This document shows positions 1 through 7,387 of a stretch of DNA of 64,000 nucleotides, in pieces. How positions within the stretch are numbered: the stretch's first letter is position 1; every line of letters begins with the position of its first letter. The translations under genes were made by a program, and so were the position numbers. Source of the DNA: Rhizohabitans arisaemae (lineage in GTDB: Bacteria > Actinomycetota > Actinomycetes > Streptosporangiales > Streptosporangiaceae); contig NZ_BLRH01000014.1 in NCBI RefSeq assembly GCF_025996515.1, positions 62,001-126,000 on the forward strand. Reading direction: 5' to 3'. The notes under the pieces were generated by a model that was not told where the DNA came from, made no database searches, and was given only the letters and a program-made list of their open reading frames with translations.

Positions 1-127
1 CACCGTCCAGCTTGTTGAGGCGCCGCTCGATTCTCGACGCGCAGGATGCGCAGGTCATCCCCTTGACGGCGAGTTCGATCTGGCGGGGGGCCACAGCCCG
101 TGCCTCTCCGGCGACCGTGGTCGTCAT
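1..127 (-). CDS. copA: Copper-translocating P-type ATPase, N-terminus only
   Basis: The first 42 codons of a protein running off the left edge. After a short N-terminus it shows GMTCASCASRIE, the CxxC metal-binding loop of a heavy-metal-associated domain, typical of the cytosolic N-terminus of Cu(I)-exporting P1B ATPases. The ATG at 127 follows a GGAAGG ribosome site at a normal distance. It lies 30 bp downstream of copZ on the same strand, so the two are probably cotranscribed for copper export. The ATPase core is outside the window, so Zn/Cd specificity cannot be excluded, but the CopZ neighbour and CsoR-type operators favour copper. Confidence 0.8.
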   Translation of the reverse strand, partial: MTTTVAGEARAVAPRQIELAVKGMTCASCASRIERRLNKLDG

Positions 128-157
128 CGTGCTTCCTTCCGTGCAGGGTGGTGCTGG

Positions 158-364
158 CTAGCCCACGAGCTGATAACCGGCCTCGGTGACGGCCGCGCGC
201 ACCGCGTCGGTGTCGACGGGGCCCTCGGAGACGACCTTGACCGTGCCGGAGGCGAGGTCGACGTCGATCTCCTTCACTCCGGGGATCTGGCCGACCTCCT
301 CCTTGACCGACATCACGCAGTGGCCGCACGTCATCCCGCTGACCGTGAACTGGCTCTCGCTCAT
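158..364 (-). CDS. copZ: Copper chaperone CopZ
   Basis: A 68-residue single heavy-metal-associated domain with GMTCGHC at about residues 10-16, the Cu(I)-binding CxxC loop, followed by the beta-alpha-beta pattern ending in AGYQLVG. Family members bind Cu(I) in the cytosol and pass it to the CopA N-terminal domain; the ATPase gene follows directly. The ATG is preceded by AAGGAG at seven bases. Two CsoR-type palindromes lie just upstream, so induction by copper is expected. Length and motif leave little doubt about the family. Confidence 0.92.
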   Translation of the reverse strand: MSESQFTVSGMTCGHCVMSVKEEVGQIPGVKEIDVDLASGTVKVVSEGPVDTDAVRAAVTEAGYQLVG

Positions 365-400
365 CAGATTGCTCCTTCAGTCGCTGACGACTCAAACCTA

Positions 401-437
401 TACCCCGATGGGGTGTGTTGTCTACCCCAGGGGGGTA
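401..437 (-). promoter_or_regulatory. Two CsoR-type operators before copZ
   Basis: TACCCCGATGGGGTG (401-415) and TACCCCAGGGGGGTA (423-437) are neighbouring C-tract/G-tract inverted repeats of the form TACCCC-N-GGGGTA, the usual shape of operators bound by the copper-sensing repressor CsoR. They lie 37-73 bp upstream of the copZ start, in promoter position. Binding is inferred from pattern only; no csoR gene is in the window. Confidence 0.65.
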
Positions 438-588
438 TCCCCCCTTCGGTTCGCACCCGACACCGTGGACACGCTGGAGACATCGACCCTTCTGTCGCCG
501 TACGGGCTGCTGCGCTTTCGCACCTCAGAAGGCAGACATGCGGTACGGGGGTAAGCGAAAGGTCTAGGCCGCAGATGTGTGACATTCC

Positions 589-618
589 GTACGGGCGCGA
601 TCCGGCTTAGGCCCGTAC
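589..618 (-). terminator. Hairpin after the TetR gene
   Basis: GTACGGGC at 589-596 pairs perfectly with GCCCGTAC at 611-618 across a 14-base loop, starting just past the stop codon of the minus-strand TetR gene. No U-tract follows, so this is at best a weak or Rho-assisted terminator. Confidence 0.4.
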
Positions 619-624
619 TTTCGC

Positions 625-1305
625 CTAGAGATCGGAGAAGAGGCGGTGCGCGATTATCTCGATGCGGGTTTGGACCTGGTCCATGGTGCGGCGGGCGCGG
701 AGGAGTTCCAGGAGTTCGTGGAGCCAGACGCCGGCGAGTGAGCCGGCGAGGATGCGCTGCTCCTCGGAGGCCTGGCCGGTGGTGATCCCGCCCGCGGCCA
801 CGCGGAGCAGCAGGGCGGCCATCCGGTCGATGAAGGGGATGCCGTCCTCCGCCGTGATCAGCGAGCGGATGAGGGCGTCGGCCAGTTCGGGCTCGCGCAT
901 GAGCCCTCGGGTGGCGCGCATGAGGACGTCGACCGCGCGGCCGGAGGCGGTGGGGGCGCCGGGCGGGCGCCGTTCGATGCTCGCCTCCAGCAGGTCGATC
1001 TCTTCGGCGACGACGGCGACGACGAGGTCCATCTTGGAGGGGAAGTAGCGGTAGAGCGTGCCGAGGGCGACGCCGGAACGTTCGGCGACGGTCCGCATCT
1101 GCATCGCCTCGACGCCTCCCCGGGAGGCGAGGGCCGCCGCGGCGGCGACGATGCGTTTGCGGCGCTGTCGCTGGTTGCGGGATCGGGCTCCGCCGTGGGT
1201 GCCCGCGGTGGTCCCGGCTTCCGCATCGGTGCACACAGTTGTCGCGGCGGGGCGGCGCCGTGCCGCCGCCTCACCGTGGTCGGGCGCCGTATGCGGAGTG
1301 CGCAT
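625..1305 (-). CDS. TetR-family regulator, KstR-like
   Basis: A 226-residue one-component regulator. A TetR helix-turn-helix spans roughly residues 45-95 (RRKRIVAAAAALASRGG, then VAERSGVALGTLYRYFPSK), followed by an all-helical ligand domain. The HTH closely resembles actinobacterial KstR, the sterol/acyl-CoA-responsive repressor, including the QMRTVAERS...GTLYRYFPSK stretch. The first 40 residues are Ala/Arg-rich and unlike the family, so the real start could be internal. Two KstR-like palindromes lie upstream, one touching this start codon, which suggests autoregulation. No steroid catabolic genes are in the window; a fatty-acid regulator is an alternative. Confidence 0.8.
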   Translation of the reverse strand: MRTPHTAPDHGEAAARRRPAATTVCTDAEAGTTAGTHGGARSRNQRQRRKRIVAAAAALASRGGVEAMQMRTVAERSGVALGTLYRYFPSKMDLVVAVVAEEIDLLEASIERRPPGAPTASGRAVDVLMRATRGLMREPELADALIRSLITAEDGIPFIDRMAALLLRVAAGGITTGQASEEQRILAGSLAGVWLHELLELLRARRTMDQVQTRIEIIAHRLFSDL

Positions 1306-1319
1306 GAAAACACGTTATC
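1306..1319 (-). promoter_or_regulatory. KstR-like operator at the regulator start
   Basis: The minus strand reads GATAACGTGTTTTC and contains AACGTGTT, matching the AACnnGTT core of the KstR operator (TnnAACnnGTTnnA); only the outer bases differ. It directly abuts the start codon of the TetR gene, so a bound dimer would block initiation of transcription or translation. Assignment is by motif only. Confidence 0.45.
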
Positions 1320-1428
1320 TGATGGGGGCTCGCCCGCGAGTGGTTACCGATCGGTCACCAGACACCTGGCGATACCTGACTTGCCGACGTGGGCAGCGGG
1401 TCGGATGATCTGTCATGACAGGAAAAAT

Positions 1429-1442
1429 GAGAATGTGTTCTA
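1429..1442. promoter_or_regulatory. Second KstR-like operator
   Basis: On the minus strand TAGAACACATTCTC resembles the KstR consensus TnnAACnnGTTnnA with one core mismatch (ATT for GTT). It lies between the TetR gene and the stop of the convergent-side neighbour, about 125 bp upstream of the TetR start. Confidence 0.35.
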
Positions 1443-1460
1443 GTTCAGGGGCGGGTGCCG

Positions 1461-2609
1461 TCAGGTGTTGATGTAGACGATCGCCATCGCGGCGATGCCG
1501 AGACAGAGGATCAAGCCCACCGCCTCCCAGAGCCAGTCGATGTTCCGGTCGTCCGAGCGGAAGCGCGAGAACCACGACCGGTCGTCGTCGTCCTTCGCCG
1601 CGTCCGCCGTACCGAACTCCTCGGGTCGCGTCTTGGTGAACCAGCTGCCGGACTCCGGGCCGGACGAAGGCACGGGCGGGGCGGGGCGCACGGGGTCGGC
1701 CACCCGGTCGAGGCCCTCCGGCGCCGCCGCCGGGAGGTCGGCGTCGTGGATTTCGGGGACCGGCTGGGTGGACTCGTCGAGGCGGGGGGCGTCCGGATCC
1801 TGCCGCCGATACGGGTGCCTGGTCGAAGGGTTGCGCGACCGGGCCTGGTGGGGCGCGGCGGGTTCCCGGTCCCAGGGCGTGGGGGGCGCCGCGGGGTGCT
1901 CGTCGCCGGTGAGCATGTCCCCGCCGGCGGGGGAGCGACGGGGCAGGGGATGGGATGACGGCGGCGCCGGCGGGACGGCAGGGGGGCTCACCGTGACGGC
2001 CGGGGCGGCGGGGGCGGGCATGGCGGCCTGGTCGACGGCGGAGATCTCCCGCAGGATCCGGCCGCGGAGTTCCCGTGGGGGATAGGGCCAGGGGAGCCTG
2101 GCGAGCAGGGGGCCGAGCCCGGCCTGCGCGAGCCGGGCCACCGCGTCCGCGGCTCCGGGCTGCTCCGACCGGAGCATGACCACCAGGGTCTTGTCGAACC
2201 GGGACCGGGCGTTGGCCACGAGTTCGGCGGCGGTGTCCGGCGCCACGTCGAGGACCCGGGCCAGGGCGTCTCCGGTGATGTTCCACGCCAGGTGGAGCAG
2301 GAGGACCTCGCGCTGCCGCGGCCGGAGCTCCCGGACGACCCGGGCGATCAGAGCCCGGGCCGGGTCGTTCACGATGGTGAGCGGGGACGCGGCGGGCGCG
2401 GCACGTCGCTCGGCGATCTCCTTGCGCGTCCAGGCGAACAGGCTCTCCGCGTCGTCCCCGTGGGAGAACGCGGCGATGAGGCATTCGGCGGCGGTGCCCG
2501 GGTCGCCGAGCTGGTCGTGGCAGTAGGCGTAGAGAGCGCCGGCGTGCAGGTCGTAGAGTCCGGCGACGAGGTCTCGCCGTGGCCGGTGATCGGTGAGGGA
2601 CGTGGCCAC
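1461..2609 (-). CDS. Sigma-70-like protein with C-terminal membrane anchor
   Basis: 382 residues from the GTG at 2609, chosen because GAGGAG lies seven bases upstream; an ATG at 2711 would add 34 unrelated residues. Residues ~10-70 (LVAGLYDLHAGALYAYCHDQ...) resemble sigma region 2, and ~85-150 (ELRPRQREVLLLHLAWNITG...) resemble the region 4 helix-turn-helix of ECF sigma factors. A long Pro-rich linker follows, then a single hydrophobic helix near the end (AVGLILCLGIAAMAIVYI). The protein therefore looks membrane tethered. Whether it acts as a sigma factor, an anti-sigma-like protein or another DNA binder is not shown; no anti-sigma gene is adjacent. Confidence 0.65.
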   Translation of the reverse strand: MATSLTDHRPRRDLVAGLYDLHAGALYAYCHDQLGDPGTAAECLIAAFSHGDDAESLFAWTRKEIAERRAAPAASPLTIVNDPARALIARVVRELRPRQREVLLLHLAWNITGDALARVLDVAPDTAAELVANARSRFDKTLVVMLRSEQPGAADAVARLAQAGLGPLLARLPWPYPPRELRGRILREISAVDQAAMPAPAAPAVTVSPPAVPPAPPSSHPLPRRSPAGGDMLTGDEHPAAPPTPWDREPAAPHQARSRNPSTRHPYRRQDPDAPRLDESTQPVPEIHDADLPAAAPEGLDRVADPVRPAPPVPSSGPESGSWFTKTRPEEFGTADAAKDDDDRSWFSRFRSDDRNIDWLWEAVGLILCLGIAAMAIVYINT

Positions 2610-2926
2610 GTGACGGCTCCTCAAACAAAGACTCGGCGGGATTTCGGGCCAGGGCGGAACACGGAAACCCGCTGCCACCCCCATGGCGGTTCGGGATTTC
2701 GGCCGGTCCAAGGATCGACTTTGACGTGCCCATCATGCCAAGAGAATCAATTTCTTTGCAGCATGTACCGATGTTTACTGGCATATGAGGGTGAGTAGCC
2801 CCCGCATGCATGGGCAAGAGGGGACAGATCGTACGGCAGCCACATAGGCTGTTTGCGGATCACGAATGCCGTACCTGGTCGCACAGGTCTCGCTGGGCGG
2901 CACAAACCGGTAGGAGGACGACGTCT
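2610..2926. promoter_or_regulatory. Divergent intergenic region with nested inverted repeat
   Basis: About 317 bp between the sigma-like gene (minus) and the osmoprotectant transporter (plus). GTACGGCA (2831-2838) is repeated inverted as TGCCGTAC (2867-2874), and CAGCC/GGCTG forms a smaller hairpin inside (2837-2851). This could be an operator or leader structure for the transporter. A TTGACG at 2721-2726 has no convincing -10 partner. AGGAGG before 2927 is the ribosome site for the first transporter gene. Confidence 0.35.
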
Positions 2927-4006
2927 GTGATCACCTTCGAGGGTGTCACCAAAAGGTACGCCGGAGGCACGGTCGCCGTCGCGGACCTCGACTTGGAGGT
3001 CCCGAACGGGGAGATCACGGTCTTTGTGGGACCGTCGGGGTGCGGCAAGACCACCTCGCTCCGGATGATCAATCGGATGATCGACCCCACCGAGGGCAGG
3101 ATCCTGCTGAACGGCGTCGACGTCGCGACGGTCGACCCGCCCACCCTGCGCCGCGGGATCGGATACGTGATCCAGCAGGCGGGGCTCTTCCCGCACCGCA
3201 AGATCGTGGACAACGTGGCGACCGTGCCCCACCTGCTCCGCTGGGACAAACGCAAGGCGCGGGAACGGGCGATGGAGCTCCTGGAACTCGTCGGTCTCGA
3301 CCCCGGGCTGGCCGGACGGTACCCGTTCCAGCTCTCCGGCGGACAGCAGCAGCGGGTCGGCGTGGCCCGCGCGCTCGCCGCCGACCCGCCCGTGCTGCTG
3401 ATGGACGAGCCGTTCAGCGCCGTCGACCCGATCGTGCGGACCAGCCTCCAGGACGAGCTCCTCCGGCTCCAGAGCGAGCTGCGCAAGACCATCGTCTTCG
3501 TCACCCACGACATCGACGAGGCGATCAAACTGGGTGACCGGATCGCCGTGTTCAAGGTGGGCGGGCATCTGGCGCAGGTCGCCGGCCCCGCGACCCTCCT
3601 CGCCGACCCCGCGGACGACTTCGTCCGGGAATTCCTCGGCCGCGACCGGGGGATCCGCCGGCTGTCCCTGGTCACCGCGGGCGAGGTACGGCTGCGCGAC
3701 GACAATCTCATCGCGGAGCGGACCGACGTCGTCGAAGCCCGGGACCGGGACGCCCCCTGGCTGCTCGTGCTCGACAAGGACAGCCGGCCCCGGGGCTGGG
3801 CGCGGACCAGTGAGCTGCCCGCGGCGGGCACGATGGCCGAGGCCGCGCTCACGCCGTACCACGGCTTCGGCCGGGACGACTCGCTCCGCGGCGCGCTCGA
3901 CGCGGCGGTCCTCTCCGTCACCGGGCTCGCCGTCGCCCTCGACGGGGACGGCCGGGCGGTCGGCACGGTCTCCCGTGAGGACCTCCTCGGGGGGCTGCAT
4001 GGCTGA
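2927..4006 (+). CDS. opuCA: Osmoprotectant ABC transporter ATPase (OpuCA/ProV type)
   Basis: 359 residues from a GTG preceded by AGGAGG. It has Walker A GPSGCGKTT, Q-loop, signature LSGGQQQR, Walker B VLLMDEPFSAVD and the switch His (VTHDIDEA). The region after ~residue 240 resembles the CBS-type regulatory tail of OpuA/OpuC ATPases, which senses ionic strength in studied members. ATP hydrolysis would drive uptake of betaine, carnitine or choline. The start of the next permease lies inside its last codons (ATGGCTGA), so translation is coupled. Closest alternative: another QAT-family quaternary amine importer. Confidence 0.88.
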   Translation: MITFEGVTKRYAGGTVAVADLDLEVPNGEITVFVGPSGCGKTTSLRMINRMIDPTEGRILLNGVDVATVDPPTLRRGIGYVIQQAGLFPHRKIVDNVATVPHLLRWDKRKARERAMELLELVGLDPGLAGRYPFQLSGGQQQRVGVARALAADPPVLLMDEPFSAVDPIVRTSLQDELLRLQSELRKTIVFVTHDIDEAIKLGDRIAVFKVGGHLAQVAGPATLLADPADDFVREFLGRDRGIRRLSLVTAGEVRLRDDNLIAERTDVVEARDRDAPWLLVLDKDSRPRGWARTSELPAAGTMAEAALTPYHGFGRDDSLRGALDAAVLSVTGLAVALDGDGRAVGTVSREDLLGGLHG

Positions 4007-4661
4007 GGAGCCGTTGATCCGCTGGGACTGGATCGGTCGCAACGCGGATCGGATCGGGGGTCTCCTCGTCGACAACGTGGTGATGGGCCTGGCCCCGGTG
4101 GCCATCGGGCTCGTGGTCGCCCTGCCCGTCGGCCTGGCGTGCGCGCGCTGGCGGAGGCTCTACCAGCCGACGGTCGGGATCATCAACGTGATCTACTCGT
4201 TGCCCTCCCTCGCGGTCTTCGTCCTCCTCCTCAACGTGTTCATCCTCGCCACGATGCCGATCGTGGTCGTCCCGCTCACCTTCTACGCGCTGGCCGTCCT
4301 CATCCCCGCGGTCGTCGACGGACTCGGCTCCGTCCCCGATCCGGTACGGCAGGCGGCCACCGCGATGGGCTTCCGGCCGCTGCGCCGTCTGATCCAGGTC
4401 GAGCTCCCCATCGCGGTCCCCGTGGTGATCGCCGGGCTCCGGGTGGCCACGGTCTCCAGCATCAGCCTGGTCAGCGTGGGCGCGCTCGTCGGCAAGGGCG
4501 GGCTCGGCCACCTGTTCATCGACGGCTGGCAGCGCCAGTTCCCGACCCCGATCATCGTCGGGATCGTGTTGATCGTCGCCCTCGCCGTGCTGGCGGACGG
4601 GGTGCTCATCCTGGCGCAGCGGCTGCTGACCCCGTGGGCCCGGGCGAGGAGGACGGCGTGA
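3999..4661 (+). CDS. opuCB: Osmoprotectant ABC permease 1
   Basis: 220 residues, about five membrane helices, with the EAA-type coupling loop around ATAMGFRPLRRLIQVELPIAVP followed by the conserved GKGGLGHLFIDG end typical of OpuCB/OpuCD and ProW. The ATG at 3999 overlaps the stop of the ATPase gene by 8 bp. It forms the membrane channel with the second permease. The carried substrate cannot be read from the sequence; compatible solutes are expected for the family. Confidence 0.88.
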   Translation: MAEEPLIRWDWIGRNADRIGGLLVDNVVMGLAPVAIGLVVALPVGLACARWRRLYQPTVGIINVIYSLPSLAVFVLLLNVFILATMPIVVVPLTFYALAVLIPAVVDGLGSVPDPVRQAATAMGFRPLRRLIQVELPIAVPVVIAGLRVATVSSISLVSVGALVGKGGLGHLFIDGWQRQFPTPIIVGIVLIVALAVLADGVLILAQRLLTPWARARRTA

Positions 4662-5323
4662 ACTTCCTGCTGGACTTCCTCGCGAACCCCGAGAACTGGT
4701 CGGGTCCGTACGGCATTCCGCAGCGCGTCCTGGAGCACCTGGAGTTCTCCGGGCTCGCGCTCCTGCTCGCCGCGCTCATCGCGCTTCCGGTCGGCATGCT
4801 CGTCGGGTACACCGGGCGGGGAGCGGTGATCGCCGTCGTCTCGGCCAACGCGGCGCGGGCGCTGCCGACCCTCGGCCTCGTCGTGCTGGTCGTCCTGCTG
4901 TTCGGGGTGGGGACGACCGCGCCGGTGCTCATCCCGCTGGTCGCGCTGGCGGTGCCGCCGATCCTGGTCAACACCTACGAAGGGGTGCGGGGCGCGGACG
5001 CCGATCTGCAGGACGCCGCGGTGGGGATGGGCATGACCGGGCCCCAGGTGCTGTTCCGGGTCTGCGTGCCGGTGGCGATGCCGCTGATCCTGCTGGGCAT
5101 GCGCACCGCGGCGGTGCAGGTCGTGGCGACCGCCACCGTGGCCGCCTTCGTCGGTCTCGGCGGTCTGGGCCGGTTCATCATCGACGGGCTGCAGACCAGG
5201 GACTTTTCGAGCACCGTCGGCGGCGCCGTGCTGGTCGCCGTGCTCGCCCTCGCGGTTCAGGGGGCGTTCGTCGCCGCACAGCGCCTGCTGGTCTCGCCAG
5301 GGGTGAGGGGCCAAGTCGGATAA
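4658..5323 (+). CDS. opuCD: Osmoprotectant ABC permease 2
   Basis: 221 residues starting at a GTG that overlaps the previous stop by four bases (GTGA). Several hydrophobic helices, the coupling motif DAAVGMGMTGPQVLFRV and the family ending GLGGLGRFIIDGLQTRD mark it as the second OpuC-type permease. It should pair with the preceding permease as a heterodimer. The substrate-binding lipoprotein gene follows after 40 bp. Confidence 0.87.
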   Translation: MNFLLDFLANPENWSGPYGIPQRVLEHLEFSGLALLLAALIALPVGMLVGYTGRGAVIAVVSANAARALPTLGLVVLVVLLFGVGTTAPVLIPLVALAVPPILVNTYEGVRGADADLQDAAVGMGMTGPQVLFRVCVPVAMPLILLGMRTAAVQVVATATVAAFVGLGGLGRFIIDGLQTRDFSSTVGGAVLVAVLALAVQGAFVAAQRLLVSPGVRGQVG

Positions 5324-5363
5324 AGTCTGTAATACCTATAGGCATGGAAGGAAAAGTGGCGTC

Positions 5364-6278
5364 ATGATACGTATTGTTCGCCACGCCGCGGTTGTCCTGG
5401 CCGCGACGCTGGCACTAGCCGCGTGCGGGGGTGGAGACCCTCTCAACACGCAGCCGACGGCGGGCGGCGGCACGACCCCGCAGCCGGACGCCACCAAGGT
5501 GATCATCGGTGGGTTCGACTTCCCGGGAAGCACGCTCCTCGCCTCGATCTACTCCCAGGCCCTCCAGGCCAAGGGGGTCCAGGTCGAGGAGAAACTCAGC
5601 GTGGGGGCCCGCGACGTGGTCTACCCGCAGCTGCAGAGCGGCGGTCTCACCGTGGTCCCCGAGTACAACGGCGCCCTGCTCGCCTACCTCGACCCGGAGA
5701 ACAAAGCCGGGACCACCGACGACGTCAACACCGCGTTGAAGAGCAAACTCCCGTCCGGTTTGGAACTGCTCACGTCCTCGAGCGCCGAGGACAAGGACAC
5801 CCTGACCGTGACGAAGGCCACCGCGACCAAGCTGGGCCTGGCCACGATCGAAGACCTGGCCAAGGTCTCCAAGACCCTGGCGGTCGGCGGTCCGGCGGAG
5901 TTCAAGAAGCGCCGCGAAGCCCAGTTCCAGGAGGTCTACGGCCTGACCTTCAAGCGGTGGGAGCCGACCGCCGCCGCCACGGCCGACGCCCTGCAGAGCG
6001 GGAAAGTCCAGGTCGGGAACGTCTTCAGCACCGACCCCAGGATCCTCACCGACGGTCTCGTCTCGCTCCAAGACCCTAAGAACGTCTTCAGCGCGCAGAA
6101 CGTCACCCCGCTCGTCAACAAGGCGGGAGTGAACGACACGGTACGGACCACCCTCGACGCGATCTCCCAGAAACTGACCACCGAAGGCCTCGTGGAGATG
6201 ATGAAGCGAATCTCCATCGACAAAGACGACCCCCCCGCCGTAGCCAAAGCCTGGCTCCAGGCAAACGGCTTGGGCTGA
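5364..6278 (+). CDS. opuCC: Osmoprotectant-binding lipoprotein
   Basis: 304 residues. A lipoprotein signal (MIRIVRHAAVVLAATLALAAC) ends in the lipobox LAAC at Cys21, so the mature protein is anchored outside the membrane. The rest is a type II periplasmic-binding fold resembling OpuCC/ProX: VIIGGFDFPGSTLLASIYSQ near the start, and VVPEYNGALLAYL, the strand typical of quaternary-amine binders. GGAAAAG precedes the ATG. As the last gene of the four-gene operon it is followed by a strong hairpin, so it completes the importer. Confidence 0.87.
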   Translation: MIRIVRHAAVVLAATLALAACGGGDPLNTQPTAGGGTTPQPDATKVIIGGFDFPGSTLLASIYSQALQAKGVQVEEKLSVGARDVVYPQLQSGGLTVVPEYNGALLAYLDPENKAGTTDDVNTALKSKLPSGLELLTSSSAEDKDTLTVTKATATKLGLATIEDLAKVSKTLAVGGPAEFKKRREAQFQEVYGLTFKRWEPTAAATADALQSGKVQVGNVFSTDPRILTDGLVSLQDPKNVFSAQNVTPLVNKAGVNDTVRTTLDAISQKLTTEGLVEMMKRISIDKDDPPAVAKAWLQANGLG

Positions 6279-6285
6279 TCCCCGC

Positions 6286-6318
6286 CATGAGGGGCCGAGC
6301 TTTGCTCGGCCCCTCATG
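6286..6318 (+). terminator. Perfect 15-bp terminator hairpin after the Opu operon
   Basis: CATGAGGGGCCGAGC (6286-6300) and its exact complement (6304-6318) form a 15-bp stem with a TTT loop, starting 8 bp after the last operon stop. There is no U-tract, as is common in actinomycete terminators. Confidence 0.8.
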
Positions 6319-6339
6319 TAGGACTGGGTGAATCAGGGG

Positions 6340-6660
6340 TGCCCACTCTTGTAAGCAGGGCCCAGGTGAGAACAACGGACTTGGGGACCGTGTTAAGAGA
6401 GGTCGCCGTTAAGGGCCTGTATTTTTTGGCCGAGCCTTCGCTCGGCCGGCTCGAAACGCCGGTAACCCGCGTCTTCCCTCCCGATCTTGCGCCGCCGGCG
6501 CGACGCAAGATCGCTCAGTCCAGATCGCGGGGGCGTTTCGAGCGCGCACGTGCCCACCCCCGGTAGGAACGATCCGGGTAAGGGAAAGCCGGTAAGTTCT
6601 TTTCAGGTTCCCCGGGTCAGGGTTGTAAGTACGGCTGGATCTTAGGGTCGGTCGCGCTAC
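6340..6660. repeat. Repeat block A, left part: branched inverted repeats
   Basis: No convincing gene. A stretch around 6370-6420 resembles 57370-57420 (both contain ACAACGGAC, GGGGACCGTGT and GAGAGGTCGCCGT). Three hairpins follow: GGCCGAGC with its complement (6428-6435/6440-6447), GATCTTGCG with its complement (6483-6491/6504-6512), and a long-range 12-bp stem, GCTCGAAACGCC (6449-6460) with GGCGTTTCGAGC (6532-6543), enclosing the second hairpin. The end (6610-6660) matches 58733-58785. It could be a structured RNA or a decayed small element. Confidence 0.6.
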
Positions 6661-6882
6661 ATCCGCACTTCTCGCGCCGCGTTCTTTGCGGCGCGAGAAT
6701 GCGCGCGGCGGTTCGTGCCGCGCGCTTTTTGTGCGGCATGAACCGTCCGCGGTCAATGTTTAAAAATACTGTTCTTGTAGGCTCGGGCTCACTTAACGGG
6801 GCATCGCACGTCCAAGGTTGTCACCCGAGCAGCTCTTGCTTGCCCGGCCCCTCGCCCAACCGGGTAAATGAACCGACTGCCG
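6661..6882 (+). repeat. Double-hairpin repeat, copy A
   Basis: Two adjacent hairpins: TTCTCGCGCCGC (6669-6680) with GCGGCGCGAGAA (6688-6699), perfect 12 bp; and GGTTCGTGCCGC (6710-6721) with GCGGCATGAACC (6733-6744), one wobble. They are followed by GTCAATGTTTAAAAATACTG and GTTCTTGTAGGCTC. The same order and flanks occur at 58785-58960 (direct) and 57425-57530 and 57780-57890 (inverted). Loops of the C-copies share GCTTTTT. A further end-like piece, GTCAATGTTCAAAA, lies at 6881-6894, inside the end of the next gene. Confidence 0.75.
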
Positions 6883-7362
6883 TCAATGTTCAAAAGCGCG
6901 GTAACGCCCACGTAGTCGGATCAGGGGTTTGGCGGTGGGGGTGGCGTAGTCGACGGCGTGGACTTGGGCGATGAAGAGGGTGTGGTCTCCGGCTTCGAAT
7001 TGCCGGACGGTTTCGCATTCGACGGCCGCCACCCCGCCGTCGACGATGAAGGCGTCGCTGTATCGGCCGCGGTGGTGCGGGACGCCGGCGAGGAGGAGCC
7101 GGGCGCTGGGGCGGCCGGGGCTGGCGAAGCGGCTGGCGAGGGTGGTCTGGCCGGCGGAGAGCAGGGTGGCGGCCCAGCGCCCGCCGAGGATTTCGCTCAT
7201 GTAGGACTCGGTGGCCAGGCACGCGAGGACAAGTGGGGGGTCCAGGGACACGGAGGTGAAGGAGGTCACGGTGGTGCCGATGTCGTCGCGTCCGTCGCGG
7301 ACGCAGACGACGGCGACGCCGCCCGCGAGCTGGCCCATGGCCTCGGTGAAGTCGTCGCTCAT
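6883..7362 (-). CDS. Flavin reductase-domain protein
   Basis: 159 residues, the typical size of HpaC/RutF-like FMN-binding flavin reductases: GGVAVVCVRDG...GTTVTSFTSVSLDPPLVLACLA near the N-terminus and FECETV-like core VAAVECETVRQFEAGDHTLFIAQVHAV. Members reduce FMN/FAD with NAD(P)H and hand the flavin to a monooxygenase. The ATG at 7362 is 25 bp after sppA on the same strand. No monooxygenase is adjacent; the StyA-like enzyme at 33385 is a possible but distant partner. Its last codons and stop lie in a piece of the double-hairpin repeat family. Confidence 0.8.
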   Translation of the reverse strand: MSDDFTEAMGQLAGGVAVVCVRDGRDDIGTTVTSFTSVSLDPPLVLACLATESYMSEILGGRWAATLLSAGQTTLASRFASPGRPSARLLLAGVPHHRGRYSDAFIVDGGVAAVECETVRQFEAGDHTLFIAQVHAVDYATPTAKPLIRLRGRYRAFEH

Positions 7363-7387
7363 GGTCGGTCTGCCGGCTGTAAGTCGG

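Noticed and set aside
2721-2747. Sigma-70 promoter TTGACG with GAGAAT for the Opu operon
   Set aside because: Spacing is only 15 bases, the -10 match is poor and it lies about 180 bp from the start codon, so support is too weak.
6340-6900. tRNA or rRNA gene in the hairpin-rich region
   Set aside because: No cloverleaf with a GGTTCGA-type T-loop and no conserved rRNA segments were found.
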